Both the position numbers and the translations under genes were made by a program. Of a stretch of 64,000 nucleotides of DNA, positions 15,935-24,151 are shown one piece after another. Numbering within the stretch: position 1 is the stretch's first letter; every line of letters starts with the position of its first letter. The DNA lies in the NCBI GenBank assembly GCA_005502915.1, contig SCMT01000008.1, forward strand, positions 62,001-126,000. The letters are read 5' to 3'. The stretch comes from Lysobacteraceae bacterium 2PB (GTDB taxonomy: Bacteria; Pseudomonadota; Gammaproteobacteria; Xanthomonadales; Xanthomonadaceae). The notes below the pieces were generated by a model. That model was not told where the DNA came from. It ran no database searches and saw only the letters and a program-made list of their open reading frames with translations.

Positions 15935-18205
15935 TCAGCCCGCCAGTGCGTCGGCCGCGGCGACGATGTCCTCGTCTGCCGGGATCACCAGGAACGCGGC
16001 GCCCGCGAGCGGGGTGAAGGTGTCGGCGCCGACCACGCGGCGCAGCGGCGTCGCGCCGAAGCCGCCCTCCACGACAGCGGTGATGACGCCCTCGCCCACG
16101 CCGGCGCTGCGGCGGCCTTCGTCGACGACCAGGATGCGCTTCGCGCTCGCGGCCTGTTCGCGGATGAAGGCATCGTTGAGCGGCACCAGCCAGCGCAGGT
16201 CGACCACGCGCACCTTCCAGCCGTGCTTCGCCTCGATCGCGCGTGCTGCACGGAGGCTCATCGGCACGCCGTTGCCGAAGGTGAAGATCACGAGATCATC
16301 GCCTTCGCCATAGACGCGGCCCTCGCCCAGCGTCATCGCCTTCTCCGGCGACGGGTACTCGGTGAGCCAGAGGCCGTCGCCGGCTTCGTACAGGTCCTTG
16401 GTCATGTACAGCGCGATCGGTTCGAGATAGGCGCAGACGCGGCCGTCGACCTTGGCCAGCGCCATCATCGTGCGCAGCATCATCGCCGCGTCGTCGCCGC
16501 GCGACGGACAACCGACCACCAGGCCCGGGATGTCGCGCAGCGCGGTGATCGAGTTGTCGTTGTGGAAATGGCCGCCGAAGCCACGCTGGTAGCCCAGCGA
16601 GGCCACGCGCATCACCATCGGGTTGCGGTACTGGCCGTTGCTGAAGAACTGCAGGCTCGCCGCTTCGCCGCGGATCTGGTCGCAGGCGTTGTGGAAATAG
16701 GCCAGGTACTGGATTTCCGGCAGCGGCAGCATGCCCATGTTGGCGTAGCCCTGGGCCAGGCCCAGGATCACGGTCTCGTCGAGCAGCGTGTTGAAGATGC
16801 GCTTCGGTCCGAACGCCTTGTGCAGGCCCTTGGTCACCGTGTACACGCCGCCCTTCTGCGCGACGTCCTCGCCGAACAGCATCGACTCCGGATACTTGAT
16901 GAACAGGTCGTGCAGCGCCATGCCGATCTGGATCGCCAGATGCTTCGCCGGCTGGTTCTCCGGCAGCTTCGCTTCGCCGCCGAAGACCTCGGCGCGCTTG
17001 TCGGCGTAGTCGTAGCGCTCGGCCTCGGCCTTGACCTTGTCCGGCGTGTATGGCGCCAGCGGACGCATCACTTCTTCCAGCGTGGTGATGCGCGGGCGCT
17101 TGTCGGCGTCCTCGGCGGCGTCGAAGCACTTCTTCCGCGTCGCCTCGTACAGGCCGAGGATCTCGTCCTTCGACATCAGGCCGGACTCCAGCGCGATCTG
17201 CGCGCTGCGCAGCAGCGGATCGCTGGCCTCCACGCGGCACAGCTCGTCGATGCTGCGCCATTCGATCTCGAAGTCGGTGCCGGCGTGGCCCATGATGCGC
17301 GTGGTGCGCAGGTGCAGGAAGGTCGGACGACGCGTGCGGCGGCAATGCTCGACCGCCGCCTGCACCTGGCCGTAGCCATTCGCCAGGTCGAGGCCATCAG
17401 CGTAGAAGTAGTCCAGATCGGCGCGATCGCGGTAGTTGCGCGCGACCCAGCCGTCCGGGGTCTTCACCGAGATGCCGATGCCGTTGTCTTCGCAGACGTA
17501 CAGCACCGGCGCGGGCAGCTTCTGGTACGCGGTCCAGGCGGCGGCGTTGAAGGCGGTCTGCGCCGTGGCGTGGTTGCTCGACGCATCGCCGAAGGAGCAG
17601 ATCGCGATGCTGTCGTCGGGGATCGGCAGCGCATGGCCGATGCGGCGCGCGTGCTCGATCGCGATCGCGGTGCCCAGCGCCTTCGGCAGGTGCGAGGCGA
17701 TGGTCGAGGTCTGCGGCAGCACCCACAACGGCTTGCTGCCCCACACCTTGTGGCGACCGCCGCTGGCCGGATCTTCCGCACTGGCCGCGAACGACAGCGC
17801 CGAATCCATGATCGGATCCATCCCCGGCAGCTTGCGGAAGCGCTCGGCCATGAAACCGCCGGAACGGTAGTGCAGGAAGGCCGGATCGGTGTGTCGCGCG
17901 GCGCGCGCGACCATCGCATTGCCTTCGTGGCCGGACGAGCCGATGGTGTAGAAGACCTTGTTCTGCACGCGCAGCACGCGGGCCATCAGGTCGAGGTGGC
18001 GGCTGATCAGCTGCGATTCGAACAGCTCGCGGAATCCCCGGGCATCCAGCGCGCTGCCGTCGAGGATGGCTTCATGCGCCGCCGGCTTCGGCTGCGCGGC
18101 GCCGTCCCAACCCTTCACGAACTCCTGGAAGTTGACGTCGCAGATCTCGGCGCGATTGAGGCCCTTCATGCGGGCCGGGATGGGATTGGGAACGGTGGCG
18201 AACAT
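15935..18205 (-). CDS. 2-oxoacid (branched-chain type) dehydrogenase E1, fused alpha and beta
   Basis: 756 residues from ATG 18205; an in-frame TTG at 18274 falls in a repeat and is rejected. Residues about 1-370 are E1 alpha, with the thiamin-diphosphate motif starting GDASSNHATAQTAF and ending at the Asn of CEDNGI (GDA instead of the usual GDG). Residues about 420-756 are E1 beta (MLFGEDVAQKGGVYTVTKGL, DETVILGLAQGYANMG, then the transketolase C-terminal domain VRVVDLRWLVPLNDAFI). E1 decarboxylates a 2-oxoacid and passes the acyl group to a lipoyl E2. No E2 or E3 gene is in the window. Substrate is not decidable; 2-oxoisovalerate-type is most likely. Confidence 0.9.
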   Translation of the reverse strand: MFATVPNPIPARMKGLNRAEICDVNFQEFVKGWDGAAQPKPAAHEAILDGSALDARGFRELFESQLISRHLDLMARVLRVQNKVFYTIGSSGHEGNAMVARAARHTDPAFLHYRSGGFMAERFRKLPGMDPIMDSALSFAASAEDPASGGRHKVWGSKPLWVLPQTSTIASHLPKALGTAIAIEHARRIGHALPIPDDSIAICSFGDASSNHATAQTAFNAAAWTAYQKLPAPVLYVCEDNGIGISVKTPDGWVARNYRDRADLDYFYADGLDLANGYGQVQAAVEHCRRTRRPTFLHLRTTRIMGHAGTDFEIEWRSIDELCRVEASDPLLRSAQIALESGLMSKDEILGLYEATRKKCFDAAEDADKRPRITTLEEVMRPLAPYTPDKVKAEAERYDYADKRAEVFGGEAKLPENQPAKHLAIQIGMALHDLFIKYPESMLFGEDVAQKGGVYTVTKGLHKAFGPKRIFNTLLDETVILGLAQGYANMGMLPLPEIQYLAYFHNACDQIRGEAASLQFFSNGQYRNPMVMRVASLGYQRGFGGHFHNDNSITALRDIPGLVVGCPSRGDDAAMMLRTMMALAKVDGRVCAYLEPIALYMTKDLYEAGDGLWLTEYPSPEKAMTLGEGRVYGEGDDLVIFTFGNGVPMSLRAARAIEAKHGWKVRVVDLRWLVPLNDAFIREQAASAKRILVVDEGRRSAGVGEGVITAVVEGGFGATPLRRVVGADTFTPLAGAAFLVIPADEDIVAAADALAG

Positions 18206-18232
18206 GGTCTGTGGCTCTGCGGTGTGTGTGCA

Positions 18233-18296
18233 GAGCGGAGCTTGCTCCGCTCGTGCGTGATCGAAGGATGTCAATGGAGCGGAGCAAGCTCCGCTC
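18233..18296. repeat. Pair of GAGCGGAGC palindromes upstream of the E1 gene
   Basis: Two 20-bp palindromes, GAGCGGAGC-TT-GCTCCGCTC at 18233-18252 and GAGCGGAGC-AA-GCTCCGCTC at 18277-18296, separated by 24 bp. The second is followed by TACG. The same core occurs as a pair at 54282-54357. The spacing and inverted arrangement are those of REP-type doublets. The pair lies in the 113-bp gap between the GST gene (stop 18319) and the E1 start. Confidence 0.85.
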
Positions 18297-18318
18297 TACG
18301 GGAGTGATGCGGGAGCGT

Positions 18319-18936
18319 TCAGTCCGGGCGGTCGGCCTCGCGCATCGGCACGAAGCCCGGCTGCGCCTGCACGCGCTTGAGCCAGCGTTCGACGTGCGGA
18401 TAGCCGCCGAGGTCGAAACCGCCGTCGTCGGCGACATGCGTGTACGCGAACAGCGCGATGTCGGCGATGGTGTAGCGTTCGCCACCGAACCACGGCAGGC
18501 GCGTCAGGTGCCGCTCCATCGCCGCCAGCGCCTCGTTGCCGGAAGCGGTCAGCGCATCGAGCGACGCACGGCGCGGATGGTCCGGCGGCAGGAATCTGCG
18601 GATGAAGCGCGCGACCGCGATGTAGGGTTCGTGGCTGTACTGCTCGAAGAACATCCACTGCAGGGTCTTGGCGCGATCCCAGGGATCGGCCGGCAGCAGT
18701 TCGCTGCCTTCGGCGAGGTAATGCAGGATCGCGTTCGATTCCGACATCGTGCGGCCGTCGTCGAGCTTCATCACCGGCACCTTGCCGCGATCGTTCATCG
18801 CCAGGAATTCCGGCGAGAGGTTCTCGCCGCGCAGGACGTCGATCTCCTCCCAGGCGTAATCGCGGCCAAGGTTCGACATCAGCAGCTGCAGTTTGTAGCA
18901 GTTGCCCGAATTGGACATGCCGTACAGCGTGATCAT
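18319..18936 (-). CDS. Glutathione S-transferase family protein
   Basis: 205 residues from ATG 18936. The N-terminal thioredoxin-like domain begins MITLYGMSNSGNCYKLQLLM, with the cis-Pro region GKVPVMKLDDG and the glutathione gamma-glutamyl site as ESNAIL. The C-terminal helical domain has the N-capping/hydrophobic-staple region YTIADIALFAYTHVADDGGF. It probably conjugates or reduces small electrophiles with glutathione; substrate unknown. The gene overlaps the acetyltransferase gene upstream by 4 bp. Confidence 0.93.
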   Translation of the reverse strand: MITLYGMSNSGNCYKLQLLMSNLGRDYAWEEIDVLRGENLSPEFLAMNDRGKVPVMKLDDGRTMSESNAILHYLAEGSELLPADPWDRAKTLQWMFFEQYSHEPYIAVARFIRRFLPPDHPRRASLDALTASGNEALAAMERHLTRLPWFGGERYTIADIALFAYTHVADDGGFDLGGYPHVERWLKRVQAQPGFVPMREADRPD

Positions 18937-19484
18937 GCGCGCGTGCTCCTCCTGGCCTGCCAGTCCTCGCGGGATTGCCCCCACACATCGACCATCACGT
19001 GTTCGTACGGCGCCGGCATGCCGCTCCGGCGCAGCACCCGCGAACCGAGCCGGCGCGCGAGCGCCTGCGACGCAGCGTTGTCGGCATCGATGCAATGGAT
19101 GACCTCGGTCCAGCCGAGGTGCGCGAAGGCCCAGTCGATGGCCGCGACCGCGCCTTCGTACGCATAGCCCCTGCCCCAGGCGTCGCGGTGCAGCGCCCAG
19201 CCGACCTCGGTGCCCGGCCAGCCGTCCGGCTGCCACGGGCCCAGCTGGCCCAGCCACAGGCCCGAAGACTTCTCGATCACCGAAAACATCGCGAAACCCT
19301 GCACCGCCCAGGCGCCGGGCATCTGCAGGAAGCGGCGCCACGCCGCCGGACGCGGCATGTGCCCGCCGATGAACCGGCAGGCCACCTCGTCGGCGAGCAG
19401 TTCGGCGTAGCGCTCGAAGTCCTCGATCCGCGGCACGCGCAGGACCAGGCGTTCGGTTTCGATGCGGGGCGTCGCGTCTGGCAT
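18933..19484 (-). CDS. GNAT acetyltransferase, RimJ/RimL type (copy 1)
   Basis: 183 residues from ATG 19484. GNAT pattern: ETERLVLRVPRIEDFERYAE at the N-terminus, the acetyl-CoA-binding segment GWALHRDAWGRGYAYEGAVA (R-x-x-G-x-G/A type), then NAASQALARRLGSRVL. It is about 45% identical by eye to the acetyltransferase at 19903-20478, including the shared block QGFAMFSVIEKSSG versus EGFAMFSVIEKSSG. Target unknown; relatives acetylate N-termini or small amines. Overlaps on both sides show it belongs to a four-gene coupled string. Confidence 0.92.
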   Translation of the reverse strand: MPDATPRIETERLVLRVPRIEDFERYAELLADEVACRFIGGHMPRPAAWRRFLQMPGAWAVQGFAMFSVIEKSSGLWLGQLGPWQPDGWPGTEVGWALHRDAWGRGYAYEGAVAAIDWAFAHLGWTEVIHCIDADNAASQALARRLGSRVLRRSGMPAPYEHVMVDVWGQSREDWQARRSTRA

Positions 19485-19906
19485 CACATCACGACCGAGA
19501 AATTGAATCGGGCGCCGCGCGCGGCGGCGTCTTCCGCAAACGCGAGGGCTTCGCGCAGTTCGGCGAGCACCGCGTCGCAGTCGTTGCGCAGCAGGCCGAA
19601 ACGGGGACGTTTGCTTTCGATCGTCGCGATCAGCGCGGACAGGCCGCGCACGGCCGCGCCGGCCTCGACCCACACGCCATCGCGCGCCATCCATTCGTTC
19701 GTGGAGGACATGCCCGCCGGCAGTTCGAGATCCTCGACGTTGAAGCGCAGGTCGGTGGAATCGCACCAGGACGACAGCGGCGCCAGACCTGCAGCCGTTG
19801 AGAGCCTGTCCAGCTGCGGCAGATGCCGGTGCAACGCGTCTTTGTCGGACTCGTCGGACGTGACCTGGCCGTCTTCCAGCCGATTGGCCCAGAGCACGGT
19901 GCTCAT
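19484..19906 (-). CDS. Uncharacterised protein between two acetyltransferases
   Basis: 140 residues from ATG 19906 (MSTVLWANRLEDGQVTSDES). No family with a known function is recognised. It is acidic in the N-terminal half and helical in the C-terminal half (ALIATIESKRP ... NDCDAVLAELREALAFAEDA), with no signal peptide or membrane segment. Its stop shares one base with the start of acetyltransferase copy 1, and its start overlaps the end of copy 2 by 4 bp, so its translation is tightly coupled to both. A partner or substrate of the acetyltransferases is possible but unproven. Confidence 0.85.
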   Translation of the reverse strand: MSTVLWANRLEDGQVTSDESDKDALHRHLPQLDRLSTAAGLAPLSSWCDSTDLRFNVEDLELPAGMSSTNEWMARDGVWVEAGAAVRGLSALIATIESKRPRFGLLRNDCDAVLAELREALAFAEDAAARGARFNFSVVM

Positions 19907-20478
19907 GCGATCTCCCGTTCGCCGGACGTGTGCGACCGTGCGCGCCACTCGTCGCGCGTCTGGCCCCAGACTTCCACCGGCAGCTCGTGGAAGGGTTCCG
20001 GCAGCCGCCCCATGTGCAGGAAGCGCGAGCCGAGTCGCCGCGCGACGGCCTTCGAGGCTTCGTTCTCGGGCGCGATGGTGTGGATGATCGTGTCCCAGCC
20101 CAGCACGTCGATGGCCCAGTCCATCGCGGCCGCGGCGGCTTCGACGGCATAGCCGCGACCGCAGGCATCGCGGACGAGGCTCCAGCCCACTTCGTTGCCG
20201 GGCCAGCCGTGCGGCGACCAGGGACCGACGCGACCGATCCAGCGTCCGCTGGACTTCTCGATCACCGAGAACATCGCGAAGCCCTCCGAGGCCCACATGC
20301 CGATCATCGACATCAGGCCGCGCCAGACTACCGATGGCGGCTGCGCGCCGCCGATGTGCCTGACGTGTTCGGCGTCGGACATCATGTCGGCCCACGCCCC
20401 GAAGTCCTCGCGCCCCGGGGGGCGCAGGATCAGTCGTCCGGTGTCGATCCGGGTGTCGAGACGGGGGCCGAAGCTCAT
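19903..20478 (-). CDS. GNAT acetyltransferase, RimJ/RimL type (copy 2)
   Basis: 191 residues. GNAT motifs: DTGRLILRPPGREDFGAWAD, then NEVGWSLVRDACGRGYAVEA for acetyl-CoA binding, then NEASKAVARRLGSRFLHMGR. It is paralogous to copy 1 downstream, so a local duplication is likely, with the unknown ORF lying between the two. It ends in a basic tail (RDEWRARSHTSGEREIA). The start is 13 bp after the glutaryl-CoA dehydrogenase gene's stop at 20492, read on the same strand. Confidence 0.92.
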   Translation of the reverse strand: MSFGPRLDTRIDTGRLILRPPGREDFGAWADMMSDAEHVRHIGGAQPPSVVWRGLMSMIGMWASEGFAMFSVIEKSSGRWIGRVGPWSPHGWPGNEVGWSLVRDACGRGYAVEAAAAAMDWAIDVLGWDTIIHTIAPENEASKAVARRLGSRFLHMGRLPEPFHELPVEVWGQTRDEWRARSHTSGEREIA

Positions 20479-20491
20479 GGCGCGGCCCGGA

Positions 20492-21655
20492 TCAGAACGC
20501 GTTGATGCCCGTCAGCTCGCGCCCGATCACCAGCTGGTGCACGGTTTCCGTGCCTTCGTAGGTGATGACCGATTCGAGGTTCAGCGCGTGGCGGATCGGC
20601 GAATGCTCGGTGGTGATGCCCGCGCCACCCAGCAGGTCGCGTGCTTCGCGGGCGATGTCGATCGCCATGCGCACGTTGTTCCACTTGGCGAGCGACACCT
20701 GCGCGGGCTGCATCGTGCCGGCGTCCTTCAGGCGGCCCAGCTGCAGCGACAGCAGCTGCGCCAGGGTGATGCGGCGGGCCATGTCGGCCAGCTTCAGCTG
20801 TGCGGCCTGGTTGGCGGACACCGGGCGGCCGAACAGGATGCGCTCGCCGCTGTACTTCAGGGCTTCGTCGAGGCAGGCGATGGCGGCGCCGATCGGGCCC
20901 CAGGTGATGCCGTAGCGCGCCTGCGTCAGGCAGCCCAGCGGACCCTTCAGGCCCTTCACGTTCGGCAGGCGGTTCGCCTCCGGCACGCGCACGTTGTCGA
21001 AGAACAGCGCGCTGGTGACCGACGCGCGCAGGCTCATCTTGTGCTTGATTTCCTGGGCGGTGAAGCCCGGCATGCCCTTCTCGACGAGGAAACCCTGGAT
21101 GCCCTCGTCGGTCATCGCCCACACGATCGCGACGTCGGCGAGGTTGCCGTTGGTGATCCACATCTTCGAACCGTTGATGACCCAGTCGCCGCCATCGCGC
21201 TTGGCATTCGTCTTCATGTTCGCCGGGTCGGAACCGCCGTGCGGCTCGGTCAGGCCGAAGCAGCCGATGAGCTCGCCCTTGGCCATGCCCGGCAGCCAGC
21301 GCATGCGCTGTTCTTCCGAACCGTAGGCGTAGATCGGGTACATGCACAGCGAGCTCTGCACGCTGACGAAGCTGCGGATGCCCGAGTCGCCGCGTTCCAG
21401 TTCCTGGCAGATCAGGCCGTAGCTGACCGCGTTGAGGCCGGCGCAGCCGTACTTCTCGGGCAGCGAGGAGCCGAGCAGGCCCATCTCGGCGATTTCGGGG
21501 ACCAGTTCGCGCGGGAAACGGCCTTCGTCGAAGGCCTTGCCGATGATCGGCAACACGCGCTCGTCGGTGAACCTGGCGACGGTGTCCTGCACCGCGCGCT
21601 CTTCTTCGCTGAGCATGGAACGGACGTCGTACAGATCGTAGGGATGCAGGGCCAT
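20492..21655 (-). CDS. gcdH: Glutaryl-CoA dehydrogenase
   Basis: 387 residues. FAD acyl-CoA dehydrogenase that converts glutaryl-CoA to crotonyl-CoA in lysine and tryptophan breakdown. Family features: CFGLTEPHGGSDPANMKT (FAD/substrate site), KMWITNGNLADVAIVWA, and the catalytic glutamate in ITYEGTETVHQLVIGRELTG. The whole pattern (MALHPYDLYDVRSMLSEEER at the N-terminus, QELERGDSGIRSFVSVQSSL) is that of glutaryl-CoA rather than butyryl-CoA dehydrogenases. No other gene of the pathway is near. Confidence 0.92.
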   Translation of the reverse strand: MALHPYDLYDVRSMLSEEERAVQDTVARFTDERVLPIIGKAFDEGRFPRELVPEIAEMGLLGSSLPEKYGCAGLNAVSYGLICQELERGDSGIRSFVSVQSSLCMYPIYAYGSEEQRMRWLPGMAKGELIGCFGLTEPHGGSDPANMKTNAKRDGGDWVINGSKMWITNGNLADVAIVWAMTDEGIQGFLVEKGMPGFTAQEIKHKMSLRASVTSALFFDNVRVPEANRLPNVKGLKGPLGCLTQARYGITWGPIGAAIACLDEALKYSGERILFGRPVSANQAAQLKLADMARRITLAQLLSLQLGRLKDAGTMQPAQVSLAKWNNVRMAIDIAREARDLLGGAGITTEHSPIRHALNLESVITYEGTETVHQLVIGRELTGINAF

Positions 21656-21830
21656 GGCTTCGTGGTCGTTTCGGGCAAAGCGTCATTGTAAGGTCGCATC
21701 CTGCACAGACGATACCTGCGAAGCGACAAAGCCAATCCGGCAAAACGCCGATTTCGAGCCCAAAGCCAGCGATTCCGCCAGCCTGCCCGCCAGCCCCCGG
21801 AACCGCGTGCCGACCTGGCCCGAAACGCAG

Positions 21831-21858
21831 GACGGGGCCGGCTCGCGCCGGCCCCGTC
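21831..21858 (-). terminator. Terminator-like hairpin after the glycine-zipper gene
   Basis: A perfect 11-bp stem GACGGGGCCGG/CCGGCCCCGTC with a 6-base loop, 42 bp past the stop at 21901. On the minus strand it is followed by CTGCGTTTCGGGCC, with only a short T-run. It also stands just upstream of gcdH. Confidence 0.6.
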
Positions 21859-21900
21859 GGGGTGGATTCGTCGGCCCCGTCAGCGGGGCATCCGGGTGGG

Positions 21901-22743
21901 TCAGGAGCGGGAGTCGGCCTCGCCCGCCGCGCGGGTCATGACCATGCCGTCGACCACCGGCAGGCGCTGGCCCGGCCGTTCGTCGAGGCGCACGCGGCCT
22001 TCCTCGCCCTGGTAGCGGTAGGTCACGTCGTAGCCGACGACGACCTTGTCCGTGCCGACCGGGATGCGTTCGCCCGGCTTGCGCTCGGTGCGCATGCGCT
22101 CGGTGGCGCCCTCGGGCGTGCGGTAGGTCACTTCCCAGGCGACGGTCTTCGTCCGGCTGGTCGGCTCGGACACCGTGCGGCACTGGCGCTCGGTGCGGTC
22201 CACGACCTGGCCGCCCTCGTGGCGGCGATCGATGCGGTTGCCGATGTAGCCACCGGCGACGGCACCGGCGGCGGTCGCGGCCTTGCGGCCGTTGCCGTCG
22301 CCGACCTGGTTGCCGACCAGGCCGCCGATCAGCGCGCCGGCCACGGTGCCGCCGACGTTGCGGTCGCGTTCGGGCAGGCGTTCCTGCACGACCACGTCCT
22401 CGCAGACTTCACGGCTCGCGGTGGACGAGACGGTCTCGGTGATCGGCGCCGTGCCGATCACGGTCGCGTAACGCTGTTCGCTGCGGGTGACCGGGACCAC
22501 GGAGGTGACTTCGGCGTATTCCAGGCGCGGCTCGGGAATATCGCTGGCCGCTCGGCGGCCGTCGGGCGTCTCGGCGTAGTGCTGCGCGGCGTCGGTGGCA
22601 TCGGAGACGGTCCTCGTCGACGCGTCGGTGTCGCGATTGCCCATGTAGGCCGCAACCGCGATGCCGCCGACCAGCAGCGAACCGATGGCCACGGCAAGGA
22701 GTTGCCTGTTCAGTGCAGGCGTCTTGGATGCAGGCGTGTTCAT
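21901..22743 (-). CDS. Membrane-anchored glycine-zipper (2TM, 17-kDa antigen-type) protein
   Basis: 280 residues from ATG 22743. The N-terminal membrane anchor is LLAVAIGSLLVGGIAVAAYM (about 15-34). In the middle is a glycine-zipper 2TM region, GGTVAGALIGGLVGNQVGDG plus AATAAGAVAGGYIGNRI (about 130-168), seen in Rickettsia 17-kDa antigen-type outer-membrane proteins. A Cys on each side of it (CEDVVVQER, QCRTVSE) could form a disulfide. The C-terminal part has two repeats of the type VVGYDVTYRYQGEEGRVRLD / VAWEVTYRTPEGATERMRTE, each ending GxRIPV or GQRLPV. Likely an envelope protein; exact role unknown. Confidence 0.82.
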   Translation of the reverse strand: MNTPASKTPALNRQLLAVAIGSLLVGGIAVAAYMGNRDTDASTRTVSDATDAAQHYAETPDGRRAASDIPEPRLEYAEVTSVVPVTRSEQRYATVIGTAPITETVSSTASREVCEDVVVQERLPERDRNVGGTVAGALIGGLVGNQVGDGNGRKAATAAGAVAGGYIGNRIDRRHEGGQVVDRTERQCRTVSEPTSRTKTVAWEVTYRTPEGATERMRTERKPGERIPVGTDKVVVGYDVTYRYQGEEGRVRLDERPGQRLPVVDGMVMTRAAGEADSRS

Positions 22744-22964
22744 GCGTTGTTTCCTCCGCTTGCGGCGTGGGCATGCTGCCCGCCGGGACGCTGGGGATTG
22801 CAGCACCGCGCGACTGAACGAAACCCGCCCCGGGACCTGAACGCCTCGTTGCCGTTCAGGCTGGCAACGCCAGCAACACGGATCGAAAAACGCTTGCAAC
22901 GCGCCCCCGGCGCCTCCATCCCCGTGATAGCGTTCGCACAGCCCCGTGTTCCGGAATCGTCGCC

Positions 22965-23210
22965 ATGGCCAACCCGCTCGTCGCACCGATCCTCGGCTTC
23001 CTCAGCCGACTCAGCTTTCCGCGCCTGTTCCTGCTCGCCGCCTCGCTGTGGGCCCTGGACATGGTGATCCCGGATTTCATTCCGTTCATCGACGAACTGC
23101 TGCTCGGCATCGGCACCCTGCTGCTGGCCAGTTTCCGCAAGCGCAAGGTGCCGGATGCGAAAGACGCGAAGGACGCGCCGCGACCCAGTGACGTACCGCG
23201 GATCGGTTGA
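22965..23210 (+). CDS. Small membrane protein, DUF6116-like
   Basis: 81 residues from ATG 22965. Two hydrophobic segments: APILGFLSRLSFPRLFLLAA running into LWALDMVIPDFIPF, and ELLLGIGTLLLASF; then a basic, Lys/Asp-rich tail. The pattern IPDFIPFIDELLLGIGTLLL is shared by short membrane proteins common in Xanthomonadaceae, recalled as DUF6116. No function is known. It is divergent from the glycine-zipper gene, with 221 bp between them. Confidence 0.78.
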   Translation: MANPLVAPILGFLSRLSFPRLFLLAASLWALDMVIPDFIPFIDELLLGIGTLLLASFRKRKVPDAKDAKDAPRPSDVPRIG

Positions 23211-23250
23211 TCGAACGGATTGACCGGTTCGCCGTGATCGCGCGCCACGC

Positions 23251-24033
23251 ATGCTGATCGACAGCCACTCGCATTTCGACGCGCCGGAATTCGATGCCGA
23301 TCGCGACGCGGCGCTCGCGCGTGCACGCGCCGTCGGTGTGACACGACAGATCGTCCCGGCAATCGCCGCAGCAGGCTGGGACAAGCTGCGCGCGCTCTGC
23401 ACGCCCGGTTCCGGCCTGCATCCGGCCTACGGCCTGCACCCGATGTATCTCGACGCACACCGCGACGAACACCTGCCGCTGCTGCGCACGTGGATCGAAC
23501 GCGAGCGGCCCGTGGCAGTGGGCGAATGCGGCCTGGATTTCTTCGTCGAGGGCCTCGATCCACAGCGGCAGGCGTTCTTCTTCGACGGGCAGCTGCGCCT
23601 GGCGCGCGACTTCGACCTGCCGGTGATCGTGCATGCGCGTCGCGCCGTCGACGCCGTGCTCGCCGCGATCCGCCGCTTCGGCCCGCTGCGCGGCGTGGTC
23701 CACAGCTTCTCCGGCAGCGCGGACCAGGCGAAGCGCCTGTTCGACCACGGTTTCCTGATCGGACTCGGCGGACCGGTGACCTACGAACGCGCGAACCGGC
23801 TGCGCACGCTCGCGCGCGAGCTGCCGCTGGAATGCCTGCTGCTCGAAACCGACGCTCCGGACCAGCCCGACGCGGGCATTCGCGGCCAGCGCAACGAACC
23901 GGCGCGCCTGCCGGTAGTGCGCGACTGCATCGCCGCGCTGCGCGGGATCGAGCCCGATGCGCTCGCGCATGCGACCACGGCCAATGCGGAACGCCTGTTC
24001 CGGCTGTCGCAGTCCGCCAGCGAACTGCGCTGA
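23251..24033 (+). CDS. TatD-family metal-dependent hydrolase
   Basis: 260 residues. Metal ligands of the TatD/YjjV group are in order: HSH in IDSHSHFD (His6, His8), Glu in VGECGLDFF, His in VIVHARRAV, His in GVVHSFSGS, and Asp in LLETDAPDQPD. It is a TIM-barrel deoxyribonuclease-like fold acting on nucleic acids; the cellular substrate of YjjV-like members is unsettled. The start is 40 bp after the small membrane protein gene. Confidence 0.92.
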   Translation: MLIDSHSHFDAPEFDADRDAALARARAVGVTRQIVPAIAAAGWDKLRALCTPGSGLHPAYGLHPMYLDAHRDEHLPLLRTWIERERPVAVGECGLDFFVEGLDPQRQAFFFDGQLRLARDFDLPVIVHARRAVDAVLAAIRRFGPLRGVVHSFSGSADQAKRLFDHGFLIGLGGPVTYERANRLRTLARELPLECLLLETDAPDQPDAGIRGQRNEPARLPVVRDCIAALRGIEPDALAHATTANAERLFRLSQSASELR

Positions 24034-24151
24034 GGCGCCGAACCGCTGCGCGCGTCGCAAACGGACGTGATCGGCATCACGCGGCTACCGTTCGGCGGCG
24101 GAACCGAGTTGCTACACTGCCCCGGCCTTTTCCCATGGATCCGACGCCGCG

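Noticed and set aside
18206-18274. TTG start at 18274 for the E1 gene
   Set aside because: It would add residues encoded inside the GAGCGGAGC repeat pair; ATG 18205 is a normal start with no such problem.
15815-18307. An 830-codon plus-strand open frame opposite the E1 gene
   Set aside because: Shadow of the fused E1 gene, whose full-length domain motifs leave no doubt about strand.
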